From Bacillota bacterium (GTDB lineage: Bacteria; Bacillota; Negativicutes; Sporomusales; UBA7701), in NCBI GenBank assembly GCA_023415775.1, contig JAEZJM010000027.1:50314-114313 (forward strand): a stretch of DNA of 64,000 bases, in the 5' to 3' direction. This document shows, piece by piece, positions 25,577-33,696 of this stretch. The position numbers and the translations under genes are program-made. The first letter of the stretch is position 1. Each line of letters begins with the position of its first letter. The notes beneath the pieces were generated by a model. It searched no databases and had not been told where the DNA came from. It saw only the letters and a list, made by a program, of their open reading frames with translations.

Positions 25577-26404
25577 GTGCTCGTCAAATACCGGCATTAT
25601 AAGCTCCGAGAGATGATTGAATTGCTGACAAAAGAGCGCGTTTATTATTCACGCGGACACTCTGTATTTCGCGGACGCCATATCCCTGACGCGGTTTTTT
25701 TGGCAGCTGCCGCGGACGATGCCGATGCGGGTGCGATTAACATCGGATGTGAGATTAACAACAATACTGACGGTGTAAGGGACATAGTCGAAAAAACAGA
25801 CTTTAGCTACGATGAAGAGAACGGCAGATTCCTGAAGCTTTGGACAATACCCTTTGAGAATTCGACAAACAGCATTCAGTTGCTTGAAATAGTCATGGCC
25901 GGGCTGGAAATGGCCCGGGAATGTTCACCATTTCTTCTATATGCTTCTTCTTGGCAGAAAATGCTGGCTGATTACTACCGGTTTATGACATCGCCGTTGC
26001 CTAAGGTGAGCTATGGGGCGTTGATGCACGAACTGGGATACGGGGATGATCTTCTTCAGGCGACTGATGATAAAGAGGCGGGTGAGGAAACAGATTACCT
26101 GATCGCGCCTTATAAAAAAAGATGGTGGGCCGCGTGGGTCAGCGGTGACCACATTGTACCGCTTTTTGCATCACAGGCTGAAGCTTCGCGGTTCCTCCGC
26201 GAACGGGCCGCTTGCAGTTCTTTGAATAAGGTTGTTATCGGAAGCATATCGGCAAAAAATCGTAACAGGATGCCAAACCCTTATGTATTAGTCGACCATG
26301 GAAGAAGCGCCACTGAGAAGATCGCCTGGCTGCAGACCGAGATTGACCGTCTGCGAAGGCAATCCGCCATACGTCTTCCTGAGGCGAGCAATAATTATAA
26401 ATGA
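25577..26404 (+). CDS. Unrecognised 275-residue protein
   Basis: The product is soluble, with no signal peptide or membrane segment. Seen are a basic N-terminus (MLVKYRHYKLREMIELLTKERVYYSRG, in part), a middle region rich in aromatic residues (KKRWWAAWVSGDHIVPLF) and a C-terminal predicted coiled stretch (ATEKIAWLQTEIDRLRRQ). I do not recognise a family. It starts at GTG 25577 after gggggg, and its end lies 22 bp before the start of the chemoreceptor-like gene, whose ribosome site is just beyond it. The two are probably co-transcribed and may act together in sensing. Confidence 0.6.
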   Translation: MLVKYRHYKLREMIELLTKERVYYSRGHSVFRGRHIPDAVFLAAAADDADAGAINIGCEINNNTDGVRDIVEKTDFSYDEENGRFLKLWTIPFENSTNSIQLLEIVMAGLEMARECSPFLLYASSWQKMLADYYRFMTSPLPKVSYGALMHELGYGDDLLQATDDKEAGEETDYLIAPYKKRWWAAWVSGDHIVPLFASQAEASRFLRERAACSSLNKVVIGSISAKNRNRMPNPYVLVDHGRSATEKIAWLQTEIDRLRRQSAIRLPEASNNYK

Positions 26405-26426
26405 TGTTGATGCGGAGGAGATTGCT

Positions 26427-27242
26427 GTGGAGAAGCTGAGAGCGCTGAGCGGTGTAATGGAAATAATCCGGGACGTGAGCGCGTGGGACTGCAGTGTGCT
26501 GCTCTGTGACGCCGAAGCGATCATTCTTAAGTATGCCGACGCGAAAACTTTTCCGGCAAACGTGACGATCGGGGAACCGGCGCCAGGCGGCCTGGCAAAA
26601 AGCGCCATTGAAACCCGCAAAATAGCAACCGGCGTTATCCCGGCGCGGGTGTACGGCGTTCCCCTCAAAGCCGTCTGTTACCCGATAATCGAAGAGGACG
26701 GGACAATCTCCGGGGTTATAGGCACTGCGACCACCCTCAAGGTACAGGAGCAGCTCCATACTACAGCCCAGGCAATGGCGGCGACCTCCGAGGAGATGGC
26801 GGCGACGACCGACGAGCTATCGAAAGCGGCCGAGAAGCTTGCAGGCAACCTTACAAAGGCGAAATCCTCGGGTGAGTCGGTGCTGGGCGAGATCAACAAG
26901 ACCAACGACATTCTCCGGTTTGTCAGCGATGTGGCCAGCAATTCAAACCTTTTGGGACTCAATGCGGCAATCGAGGCCGCCCGGGCCGGTGAACACGGAC
27001 GGGGGTTCGCCGTTGTCGCCGAGGAGATCCGCAAGATGGCGGATAACAGTTCCCAATCGGTTCGGGACATCAGGGACATTTTGCAGAATATCCAGGCGGA
27101 AATCCGTGTCGTTGTCGACATTGTCTCCCAAGCGGCCGAGCTTGGCGGCAACCAGCTGCTTGCTACCGATCAGATCAGAGCTACCATGCAGGATTTGGCG
27201 AATTCGGCCGCAGATATTGAAAGAGTAGCCGAGATTGCCTAG
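26427..27242 (+). CDS. Soluble methyl-accepting-chemotaxis-like signalling protein
   Basis: This is a 271-residue protein from GTG 26427, 6 bp after ggaggag; the open frame further upstream overlaps the preceding gene and is probably not translated. Residues 1-105 form a small sensor-like domain (SAWDCSVLLCDAEAIILKYADAKTF, in part) ending PIIEEDGTISGVIGTATTL (in part). The rest is a short MCP signalling hairpin with the diagnostic tip NLLGLNAAIEAARAGEHGRGF (in part). There is no membrane helix or HAMP domain, so it would sense a cytoplasmic signal. The signalling domain is short for a classical receptor. Confidence 0.82.
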   Translation: MEKLRALSGVMEIIRDVSAWDCSVLLCDAEAIILKYADAKTFPANVTIGEPAPGGLAKSAIETRKIATGVIPARVYGVPLKAVCYPIIEEDGTISGVIGTATTLKVQEQLHTTAQAMAATSEEMAATTDELSKAAEKLAGNLTKAKSSGESVLGEINKTNDILRFVSDVASNSNLLGLNAAIEAARAGEHGRGFAVVAEEIRKMADNSSQSVRDIRDILQNIQAEIRVVVDIVSQAAELGGNQLLATDQIRATMQDLANSAADIERVAEIA

Positions 27243-27283
27243 ATAAGCGGTCGGCTAAACGGGCTTAGAGAGGAGCATATAGA

Positions 27284-28555
27284 GTGGAAAAACCCACCAG
27301 GCAACGGATTGTGGTCATCCTAATCCTGTTCGTGACATTGGTGATCGCGTACCTCGACCGAGTTAATGTTGCAATTTTGGTCGCGGACGAGAAGTTTTTG
27401 ACCGACATGGGCATAAAGGGCGATCCGGTTGCAATGGGGGCGCTTATGTCGGTATTTATGGCCACTTACGCTCTCTCGCAATTCTTACTGAGCCCAATAG
27501 GTGACAGAATCGGGCCGCGCAAAGCGATGACCCTGGCGGTTCTTTTCTGGATTGGTTCCTGTTTTTACGGCGGCCTGGTGTCGGCTTTCGCCGGCATGGT
27601 TGCTGCCCGCTTCATTCTCGGCATAGGCGAAGGCATGCACTGGCCAATGCAGATGAAGGTTGTGAAGAATTGGTTCCCGCCCCAGGAGCGGGCCAGGGCC
27701 AATTCAGTCTGGCTTGTAGGTCTGACAGCGGGAACGGCGATCGCCATGCCTTTCCTGGTATGGGTTATCGGCACCTGGGGCTGGCGGTCGAGCTTCTTTG
27801 TTCTGGCGGCTCTAGGCTTCATACCGCTCATTCTCGTATGGTTTTTTATCACCGACTATCCCCGGCAGAGCAAAAGGATCAACCAGCAGGAACTCGCTTA
27901 TATCGAGAGCGGTTTGCTGGCCGAAGAAGAGAATCTGGCGCAGCAGCAGAAGCTCGGCCAGGGGACATCAATGTGGCAGAATTGGAAAAGCTTTCTTTTC
28001 AACGTAGATTACTGGTTGTGCGTAATCTTCTATATCTTCAGCTGCGCTGTCTTTTTCGGACTGTTGACCTGGATTCCGTCCTTCCTGAAACAGGCGATGG
28101 GCTTTTCCTGGAAAAGCATGGGCTACTGGGCCAATGCTCCTTACGCAGTATCGATGATCGGGGGCCTTGCCGCCGGGTGGCTGACAGATAAGATTCCCCG
28201 GAAGGCGACGCTGGGTGTCATTCACATGCTTGGGGCCGCGGTCGGCGTTTATGGGGCTGCCCACTCCACCGGGCAGATTGAAGCCGCCCTATGGCTTATC
28301 CTCGCCGTTACGTCGCTGATGATCGGGTTGCCGGGACATTGGGCGATAATCCAAAAGGTTGTCCCGCCCGCCGCCCTGGGAGCGGGCGCTGGAATGGAAA
28401 GCGCGCTAGGCAGCGCCGCGGGAGCCCTTACGCCGATGATCATCGGTTATTTCATCCAGGTCACCGGCAGTTATACCGGCGGGCTAATGGTTATGTCGGT
28501 GTTCGCCCTGATCGGCATGCTGGCGATGATCGCCCTCTGGATCCGCAAGGTGTAG
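27284..28555 (+). CDS. MFS transporter, anion:cation symporter-like
   Basis: This is a 423-residue, 12-helix major facilitator from GTG 27284. It has the family-A motif region DRIGPRKAM between helices 2 and 3, GIGEGMHWPMQMKVVKNWFPPQERARANS (in part) and TDYPRQSKRI, typical of the ACS family that imports organic anions such as hexuronates, glucarate or aromatic acids. The ribosome site gagaggag precedes it. It converges on the second sigma-54 activator, so it may supply that activator's effector or the methoxylated substrate of the operon at 30343. That link is inference. Confidence 0.82.
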   Translation: MEKPTRQRIVVILILFVTLVIAYLDRVNVAILVADEKFLTDMGIKGDPVAMGALMSVFMATYALSQFLLSPIGDRIGPRKAMTLAVLFWIGSCFYGGLVSAFAGMVAARFILGIGEGMHWPMQMKVVKNWFPPQERARANSVWLVGLTAGTAIAMPFLVWVIGTWGWRSSFFVLAALGFIPLILVWFFITDYPRQSKRINQQELAYIESGLLAEEENLAQQQKLGQGTSMWQNWKSFLFNVDYWLCVIFYIFSCAVFFGLLTWIPSFLKQAMGFSWKSMGYWANAPYAVSMIGGLAAGWLTDKIPRKATLGVIHMLGAAVGVYGAAHSTGQIEAALWLILAVTSLMIGLPGHWAIIQKVVPPAALGAGAGMESALGSAAGALTPMIIGYFIQVTGSYTGGLMVMSVFALIGMLAMIALWIRKV

Positions 28556-28571
28556 TTGGGATAAAAAACAA

Positions 28572-28595
28572 GGATGTACCGTCCGCGATACATCC
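28572..28595. terminator. Hairpin between convergent genes, containing an activator-type palindrome
   Basis: GGATGTA (28572-28578) pairs with TACATCC (28589-28595) between the MFS stop at 28555 and the minus-strand activator stop at 28605. It contains TGTACC-N6-GATACA (28575-28592), one base away from the enhancer palindrome. The analogous hairpin after the first activator shares this design. It could end transcription from either side. Confidence 0.6.
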
Positions 28596-28604
28596 CTGCA
28601 GCGA

Positions 28605-29999
28605 TTATTTATTCTGTTCGTAGGATTTTAGCTTCCGGTAAAGGATCGTCCGGTAGATTCCAAGCTGGTTGGCGGCCTCGCCGATGCGCCCCCCGCACGC
28701 TTTGAGAACGGTATGGATATATTTCTGTTCGACCGCTGATAAGACTTCCCGCAAAGTACCGCTGAGACCAAGTTGTTTGAAGATGTCGACCGACTGGGGG
28801 CGATCTTGCGTATCGGATACTGCCATCTCAAGGCAGTAGGCCGGGTAGTCGTGCAGGCTGCAGATAACCTTGCGCTCGATCAGGTTTCTGAGTTCACGTA
28901 CATTTCCGGGCCAGTTCTGTTTCTGGAAGTTATCCAAAGTTTGCGGGTCAAGCTCAACGTTTACATCGTACTTTTTGTTGAAGTGAGCCAGGAATCTGGC
29001 CGAAAGCGCAAGGATATCCTCCGGACGCTCCCTAAGCGGCGGCAGGCGTAGCGGAATAACATTCAGCCGATAATACAAATCTCTCCGGAAAGCTCCCTGC
29101 TCGGTCATTTGCTCGAGGTCTTTATTGGTGGCGGCAATCAGTCGGAAATCGATTATGCGGTCGACGTTGCTGCCGATACGCCGAACTTCGCCTGTCTCCA
29201 GCACCCTAAGCAGTTTCGACTGCAGGGCAAGCGGCAGTTCGGCAATTTCGTCAAGAAATAACGTGCCGCGGTGAGCCGCTTCAAACAGGCCCATTTTTCC
29301 CTCGGTGTTGGCTCCGGTAAAAGCGCCTTTTTCGTAACCGAACAATTCGGATTCGACAAGTTGTTCGGGGAATGTCGCGCAATTGACGGCGAGGAATGCC
29401 TCCTGCGATCTTGTGCTATGCCGGTGGATATAGTTGGCCAGCACTTCCTTGCCAGAACCTGATTCGCCTGTTAACAGTACCGGGCTCTCGGTTTGGGCAA
29501 TCTTGTGGGCCATTAGGAGAATTTGTCGCATTGCCGGGCTTTCGGCAACAATATCGGTTTTGTCGAGGACGCGGCTGCGCAGGTATTCCATTTCGCGTTT
29601 GCGCCTGGATATATAATCGTCGCTGGTCTGTTTGTGGTTTATACCCTTGGGGTAGCCTGTCGTAACAACCAGAATTACTTCACCGTCGTCGTCAAGCACC
29701 GGCGTGCTGGACGACATCATGGTAATACCGCGAACGGTTATCAGCGGGCCGCGGATAGCGCATTTTTTCTCGACTGCTTCTATTGCATACGACCGGGTGT
29801 AATATTTCTTTTGGACCATATCCTTGACATTGCCTTTTAGGAATTGATCCTGGGACATCCCTAATGTCATGGCTGCGGTTGAGTTGGAAATCAAGACATT
29901 TCCCTGCGCATCGGTTACAAAAATAGGATTGGGAAACTTGTCGAACAACTCGGAGAGGTTTAAGGTATTGTCCTTTTTGGTTCTTTTATCGTTAGCCAT
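28605..29999 (-). CDS. Second PAS-domain sigma-54-dependent activator
   Basis: This 464-residue paralog of the regulator at 13579 has an N-terminal PAS-like domain (KFPNPIFVTDAQGNVLISNS), Walker A GESGSGKE, GAFTGA, Walker B TLFLDEI and a Fis-type HTH (CGGRIGEAANQLGIYRTILY). The start at 29999 follows gaggag by 7 bp on the minus strand; the frame extends 13 codons further up. Its recognition helix is almost identical to that of the first activator, so the two probably bind the same DNA palindrome. It is divergent from the methyltransferase operon at 30343, its probable target. Confidence 0.93.
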   Translation of the reverse strand: MANDKRTKKDNTLNLSELFDKFPNPIFVTDAQGNVLISNSTAAMTLGMSQDQFLKGNVKDMVQKKYYTRSYAIEAVEKKCAIRGPLITVRGITMMSSSTPVLDDDGEVILVVTTGYPKGINHKQTSDDYISRRKREMEYLRSRVLDKTDIVAESPAMRQILLMAHKIAQTESPVLLTGESGSGKEVLANYIHRHSTRSQEAFLAVNCATFPEQLVESELFGYEKGAFTGANTEGKMGLFEAAHRGTLFLDEIAELPLALQSKLLRVLETGEVRRIGSNVDRIIDFRLIAATNKDLEQMTEQGAFRRDLYYRLNVIPLRLPPLRERPEDILALSARFLAHFNKKYDVNVELDPQTLDNFQKQNWPGNVRELRNLIERKVICSLHDYPAYCLEMAVSDTQDRPQSVDIFKQLGLSGTLREVLSAVEQKYIHTVLKACGGRIGEAANQLGIYRTILYRKLKSYEQNK

Positions 30000-30142
30000 C
30001 TTGTCATCTCCTCGTAATGGCTTCGGTAAAAAATGCAAAGAGTCTGAAAATAATTAATTACACTTGCTTCGAATAATTCCTGCCGCCCAGGGTATTTGAA
30101 AAAGCCGAAATGGAATATTTTTGGCTAATATTTTTTGTCCAA

Positions 30143-30160
30143 TGTACCGTTAGCGGTACA
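30143..30160. promoter_or_regulatory. Distal upstream activator site of the methyltransferase operon
   Basis: TGTACC, GTTAGC, GGTACA lies within a perfect palindrome with 9-bp arms (30141-30149 and 30154-30162). It is centred about 118 bp upstream of the -24 element. It matches the site at 15115 before the other sigma-54 operon. Confidence 0.75.
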
Positions 30161-30185
30161 TTCGGCGGCGCTCGGTGAGCGAGAG

Positions 30186-30203
30186 TGTTGCCGTCAAGGT
30201 ACC
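30186..30203. promoter_or_regulatory. Possible proximal activator site of the methyltransferase operon
   Basis: TGTTGC, CGTCAA, GGTACC is a degenerate copy centred 43 bp from the distal site. This mirrors the 42-bp spacing of the pair before the CoA-transferase operon. The match is weaker, so the call leans on spacing. Confidence 0.45.
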
Positions 30204-30267
30204 TAAATCAGCGGACAGAGTGCTAATAAATTGCTGAAAATACTGGTTTTTCTAACGCCGAGGCTTT

Positions 30268-30283
30268 TGGCACTGATATTGCT
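30268..30283 (+). promoter_or_regulatory. Sigma-54 promoter of the corrinoid methyltransferase operon
   Basis: TGGCAC, TGATA, TTGCT matches the consensus -24/-12 promoter exactly at the conserved bases. It is 60 bp before the first methyltransferase gene. With the two palindromes it accounts for the 343-bp divergent gap 30000-30342. No clear promoter for the minus-strand regulator was found there. Confidence 0.88.
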
Positions 30284-30342
30284 ATACAGATATTTGCCTG
30301 GCGCAAGGGCCTGGGGCTCTTGTATTCATAAGGAGGGATTGG

Positions 30343-31143
30343 ATGCTAATCATCGGAGAACTCATCAACACAAGCCGCAAAGCAATTAGGGAAGCGGTCG
30401 AAGCACGAAACGCCGGATATATTCAAGAAGTGGCCCGTCAGCAGGCGGACGCCGGCGCAGATTACCTTGATGTGAACTGCGGGAATATGGTGGGGCAGGA
30501 ACTGGAAATCATGCAGTGGTTAGTCGAGACTATCCAGCAGGCGGTCGATACGCCTCTATGCATCGACAGCCCGGACGAAGGCGCACTGAGAGTGGGGCTA
30601 AGCCTGTTGAAGCCCGGCTATAAACCGATGATTAATTCCATCAGCGCCGAAGAAAAACGCTTTAAAGCGGTTGCCCCGCTGGTGCGGGAGTTTAACGCCA
30701 AGGTGGTGGCCCTGTGCATCGAAGATGCTGGCATGCCGGCTTCGGCTGAGGATAGGCTGCGTATCGCCACCGAGTTGGTCAAGGCGCTGGAAATAGCGGG
30801 AGTTGCCCAGGAAGATATTTACCTCGACCCGCTTGTCAAGCCGCTCAGCACAAACGACAAACATGGCATGGAAGTGCTGGACGCCATCAGACTCATAAAA
30901 GACAAATTCCCGGCGGTGCATTTTACCTGCGGCCTGAGTAACATTTCTTACGGTCTTCCGAATCGGGGGGTATTGAACAGGCTATTTGTAGTACAGACAA
31001 TGACGGCGGGAATGGACGGATATATACTGAATCCCGCCGACAAAGCGATGATGGGGCTTGTTCACGCCTCGCGGGCACTTCTTGGACAGGACAAATACTG
31101 CGCCAAGTATCTCAAGGCCCATCGTAAGGGGCTGTACGAATAG
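30343..31143 (+). CDS. Methyl-corrinoid:tetrahydrofolate methyltransferase (MT-II, DHPS-like)
   Basis: This 266-residue member of the pterin-binding/dihydropteroate-synthase-like family starts MLIIGELINTSRKAIREAV and has QQADAGADYLDVNCG, CIDSPDEGALRVGL and FTCGLSNISYGLPNR. It resembles AcsE (44928 in this window) and the MT-II of O-demethylase systems, and would move the methyl group from the corrinoid protein to tetrahydrofolate, feeding the Wood-Ljungdahl methyl branch. It is the first gene of a three-gene unit with its own sigma-54 promoter. Confidence 0.9.
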   Translation: MLIIGELINTSRKAIREAVEARNAGYIQEVARQQADAGADYLDVNCGNMVGQELEIMQWLVETIQQAVDTPLCIDSPDEGALRVGLSLLKPGYKPMINSISAEEKRFKAVAPLVREFNAKVVALCIEDAGMPASAEDRLRIATELVKALEIAGVAQEDIYLDPLVKPLSTNDKHGMEVLDAIRLIKDKFPAVHFTCGLSNISYGLPNRGVLNRLFVVQTMTAGMDGYILNPADKAMMGLVHASRALLGQDKYCAKYLKAHRKGLYE

Positions 31144-31194
31144 CTTTCCGTTACATAGTCTAAAAACGATTATTAATTAACAGGAGGCAATAGC

Positions 31195-31824
31195 ATGAGT
31201 AAAATCGACCTTGTCAAGGCCATGACCGAGCTTGATGAAGATTTAGTGTTGGAGGGGGTAAAAGGCCAGCTTGCCGCGGGAGTTCCGGCAATGGAAATAC
31301 TTGGCCAGCTGCAAAAAGGCATGGAAGGGGTCGGCAAGCTGTACGAAGCCGGCGATTACTACCTGTCGGAACTCATCATGTCGGCCGACGTATTCGGCGG
31401 GGCGGCCGCGCTGCTTAATTCCGCCCTTACCGAGGGCGGAGAGATGAAAACTGTCGGTACCATGGTTTTGGGCACGGTAAAGGACGACATTCACGACATT
31501 GGCAAAAATATCGTTTCGACGATATTGAGCTGTAACGGTTTCAAAGTAGTCGACCTGGGGGTAGATGTGCCGATAGCCACGTTCGTAGAGGCCGTTAAGA
31601 CCCACAAACCGCAAGTCGTCGGTATGTGCTGTCTGCTGACAACCGCTTTTGACATCATGAGAGACACGGTAGCGGCCGTGAAGGCGGCGAATAAAGACGC
31701 CGTTGTCCTGGTGGGAGGCGGCCCGGTGGATGCCAACGTAGGAAAATACGTGGGCGCCGACGGTGTGTGCAAGAGTGCTTACGAGGCAGTGGAAGCCTGC
31801 AGGAAAATCGCGGGGGTGAATTAA
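31195..31824 (+). CDS. Methyltransferase corrinoid protein
   Basis: This 209-residue cobalamin-binding protein has an N-terminal helical cap domain (about 1-85) and a Rossmann-like domain with the lower-ligand histidine motif DIHDIGKNIV near residue 100, then GVDVPIATFVEA and VLVGGGPVDA. It carries the methyl group between the substrate-specific methyltransferase (next gene) and MT-II (previous gene). Its stop abuts the following ATG. Confidence 0.95.
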   Translation: MSKIDLVKAMTELDEDLVLEGVKGQLAAGVPAMEILGQLQKGMEGVGKLYEAGDYYLSELIMSADVFGGAAALLNSALTEGGEMKTVGTMVLGTVKDDIHDIGKNIVSTILSCNGFKVVDLGVDVPIATFVEAVKTHKPQVVGMCCLLTTAFDIMRDTVAAVKAANKDAVVLVGGGPVDANVGKYVGADGVCKSAYEAVEACRKIAGVN

Positions 31825-32961
31825 ATGGCCAGAGATACCATGACCGCCGAAGAACGGATTGTCGCGACCATTAATCTTGAACCGGTGGACAGGGTGGTCT
31901 GCGCGCCGATCATCGAACAATACGCCGGGCAGTTCGCCGGGATCACCAACAAAGAGTATATGTGGGACTGGGAAAAGGCCATGCAGGCGACCGAAAAAGT
32001 ATGGGAAGCATTCCCGGTATGGGACAGCAATGCTTATATGATACACGGCCGCTATGCGCCCGTCGGCCAGAAGTGCGGGCCCGGCCGCCTGAGAATGCCG
32101 GGCACGGAACTCGAAGATAACGCACAGTATCAAATTATCGAGTTCGAAACTATGACCAGGGACGATTATGCGCTGCTCAAGGAAAAAGGGTTCATGGAAT
32201 ACCGGCTGACATTCCTGGAACGGGCTCATCAGGTCAGCCGCGAGGAGGTAATGGCGGCCCAGAAAGAAATGGCGAGGCTGCGCCAGGATGAGATCGATCG
32301 TACCCTCCGCCGCGGACAGAGCCTGACCTGGGGAGCGATCATGGGCGTGGTTCCCTTTGATAACTTTTCCATGATGCGCTCCATAGACAAATTCTATAAA
32401 GATATGTTCCAGATAGGCGACCTTCTTGACGAGCTGCTGCCGATAGTGAACAACGCTACCATCGCCGGCTGCGAAGCGGTGACGAAAATGCTCGGCAACA
32501 ATCGGGTTTTTGTCGGGGCGGTCCGTGGCGCGGGACAATTCATCTCCAAGAAACACTTCGACCGGTTTGTCGGTCCGTATATGAAAATCCTCGTGGAAAA
32601 GCTGGCGGAGAAAAACATCATGCCTATCCTGCACTGTGATGCCGACTGGACCAAGAACCTGGAATTTTTCCTCGAACTGCCGAAAGGCAAGTTTGTCTTG
32701 GAAGTTGACGGCGCCACCGATATCTTCAAGGCGCACGAAATACTGAAAGGCCACTGCTCTATCAAGGGCGATGTGCCGGCCGCCCTGTTCACCGTCGCTT
32801 CGGCCAGCGAGCTGGACGAGTACGCCAAGAAGCTTTTCAGCACCTTCAAGAATGGTGAAGGCTTCATGTACTCGTCAGGGTGCAATCTGCCGATGAACGC
32901 TAGGCATGAAAACGTCAAGGCATTTTTCGACGCTGTCGAAAAATACGGCCGCTATAACTAG
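31825..32961 (+). CDS. Substrate:corrinoid methyltransferase, uroporphyrinogen-decarboxylase family (MT-I)
   Basis: This 378-residue member of the UroD/MtaA superfamily is likely the MT-I that demethylates the growth substrate. The probable zinc ligands are the His and Cys in ILHCDADW and the Cys in SSGCNLPMNAR near the C-terminus. Family members of this type act in O-demethylation of methoxylated aromatics and in related methyl transfers. The substrate cannot be read from the sequence. It begins at the base after the corrinoid protein's stop codon. Confidence 0.85.
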   Translation: MARDTMTAEERIVATINLEPVDRVVCAPIIEQYAGQFAGITNKEYMWDWEKAMQATEKVWEAFPVWDSNAYMIHGRYAPVGQKCGPGRLRMPGTELEDNAQYQIIEFETMTRDDYALLKEKGFMEYRLTFLERAHQVSREEVMAAQKEMARLRQDEIDRTLRRGQSLTWGAIMGVVPFDNFSMMRSIDKFYKDMFQIGDLLDELLPIVNNATIAGCEAVTKMLGNNRVFVGAVRGAGQFISKKHFDRFVGPYMKILVEKLAEKNIMPILHCDADWTKNLEFFLELPKGKFVLEVDGATDIFKAHEILKGHCSIKGDVPAALFTVASASELDEYAKKLFSTFKNGEGFMYSSGCNLPMNARHENVKAFFDAVEKYGRYN

Positions 32962-33008
32962 GCAGGCTCTGCCCGCCAGAATAAAAGAATATTATTTAGC
33001 ATAAATAT

Positions 33009-33058
33009 GGCCCCGGTTTTGCAACGGGTATTTCACAGCCGTTGTTACGACCGGGGCC
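33009..33058. repeat. GC-rich long hairpin between the methyltransferase operon and the CobW gene
   Basis: GGCCCCGG at 33009 pairs with CCGGGGCC ending at 33058; the arms continue inward (GCAACGG with CCGTTGT, imperfect) to an 11-nt loop. It starts 48 bp after the methyltransferase stop. No T-run follows. It may attenuate transcription into the CobW gene. Confidence 0.6.
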
Positions 33059-33102
33059 GGTATGCATGCCCGGGATATTGGGCTAAATTGCGAGGGGGAA
33101 AT

Positions 33103-33696
33103 ATGCGCATTCTTCTTTTTGGCGGTTTTCTAGGTTCGGGGAAAACGTCGGTAATTCTCCAGTTGGCTAGGCAGATTACCGCCTCGGGTCAAGAGACGGT
33201 GGCTATCATCGAAAATGAAATCGGCGAAGCCGGTATTGACGACAAACTGCTTTCCGCAGGAGGGTTTACCGTCAAGCCGCTTTTCGGTGGCTGTGTGTGC
33301 TGTCAGATAACCAGTGATCTGGTTAGTGCGGTTGACGAGATAGCGAGGACCCTAACGCCCGACTGGCTGATAATCGAAATGACCGGCCTGGCAGTGCCGG
33401 GCAATGTTGCCAAGCTTATTCGCCGGTACGACGTCAGCGGCTCAAAGTGCAAGACAATCACCATCGTCGACGCCGGCCGCTGGGCGGAATTGAAGGAAGT
33501 GCTCGAGCCGCTCGTCGTTTCCCAGGTGCAAGAGAGCAACCTGGTCATCGTAAACAAAGCCGATATCGCGGGAGCAGATATAGAGAAAACGGTTGCCGAC
33601 GTAAGGATGATCGCAGGCCAGGCGACGATACTGACTGCCAGCGCGGCAGAACAGTTGCCGCCTGAGCTGCTTGAGGAAGTGATTAACCTTGAGTGA
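33103..33696 (+). CDS. CobW/HypB/UreG-type GTPase (metallochaperone)
   Basis: This 197-residue G3E-family GTPase has a P-loop GGFLGSGKTS at residues about 6-15, the metal-binding GGCVCC motif and a NKAD base-specificity motif. Such proteins insert or deliver a metal (cobalt, nickel or zinc). It lacks the separate C-terminal CobW domain and is short, closer to stand-alone G domains. The start is ATG 33103 after gagggggaa. Between a corrinoid methyltransferase operon and the nickel-rich CODH/ACS operon, either cobalt or nickel handling is plausible. Confidence 0.82.
   Translation: MRILLFGGFLGSGKTSVILQLARQITASGQETVAIIENEIGEAGIDDKLLSAGGFTVKPLFGGCVCCQITSDLVSAVDEIARTLTPDWLIIEMTGLAVPGNVAKLIRRYDVSGSKCKTITIVDAGRWAELKEVLEPLVVSQVQESNLVIVNKADIAGADIEKTVADVRMIAGQATILTASAAEQLPPELLEEVINLE

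Noticed and set aside
31243..32754. A 503-codon minus-strand frame opposite the corrinoid protein and MT-I genes
   Set aside because: It is His/Arg/Phe-rich shadow sequence without motifs; both plus-strand genes are certain.
33007..33102. Upstream extension of the CobW-type GTPase
   Set aside because: It would translate the hairpin region; the P-loop family start fits ATG 33103 with a good ribosome site.
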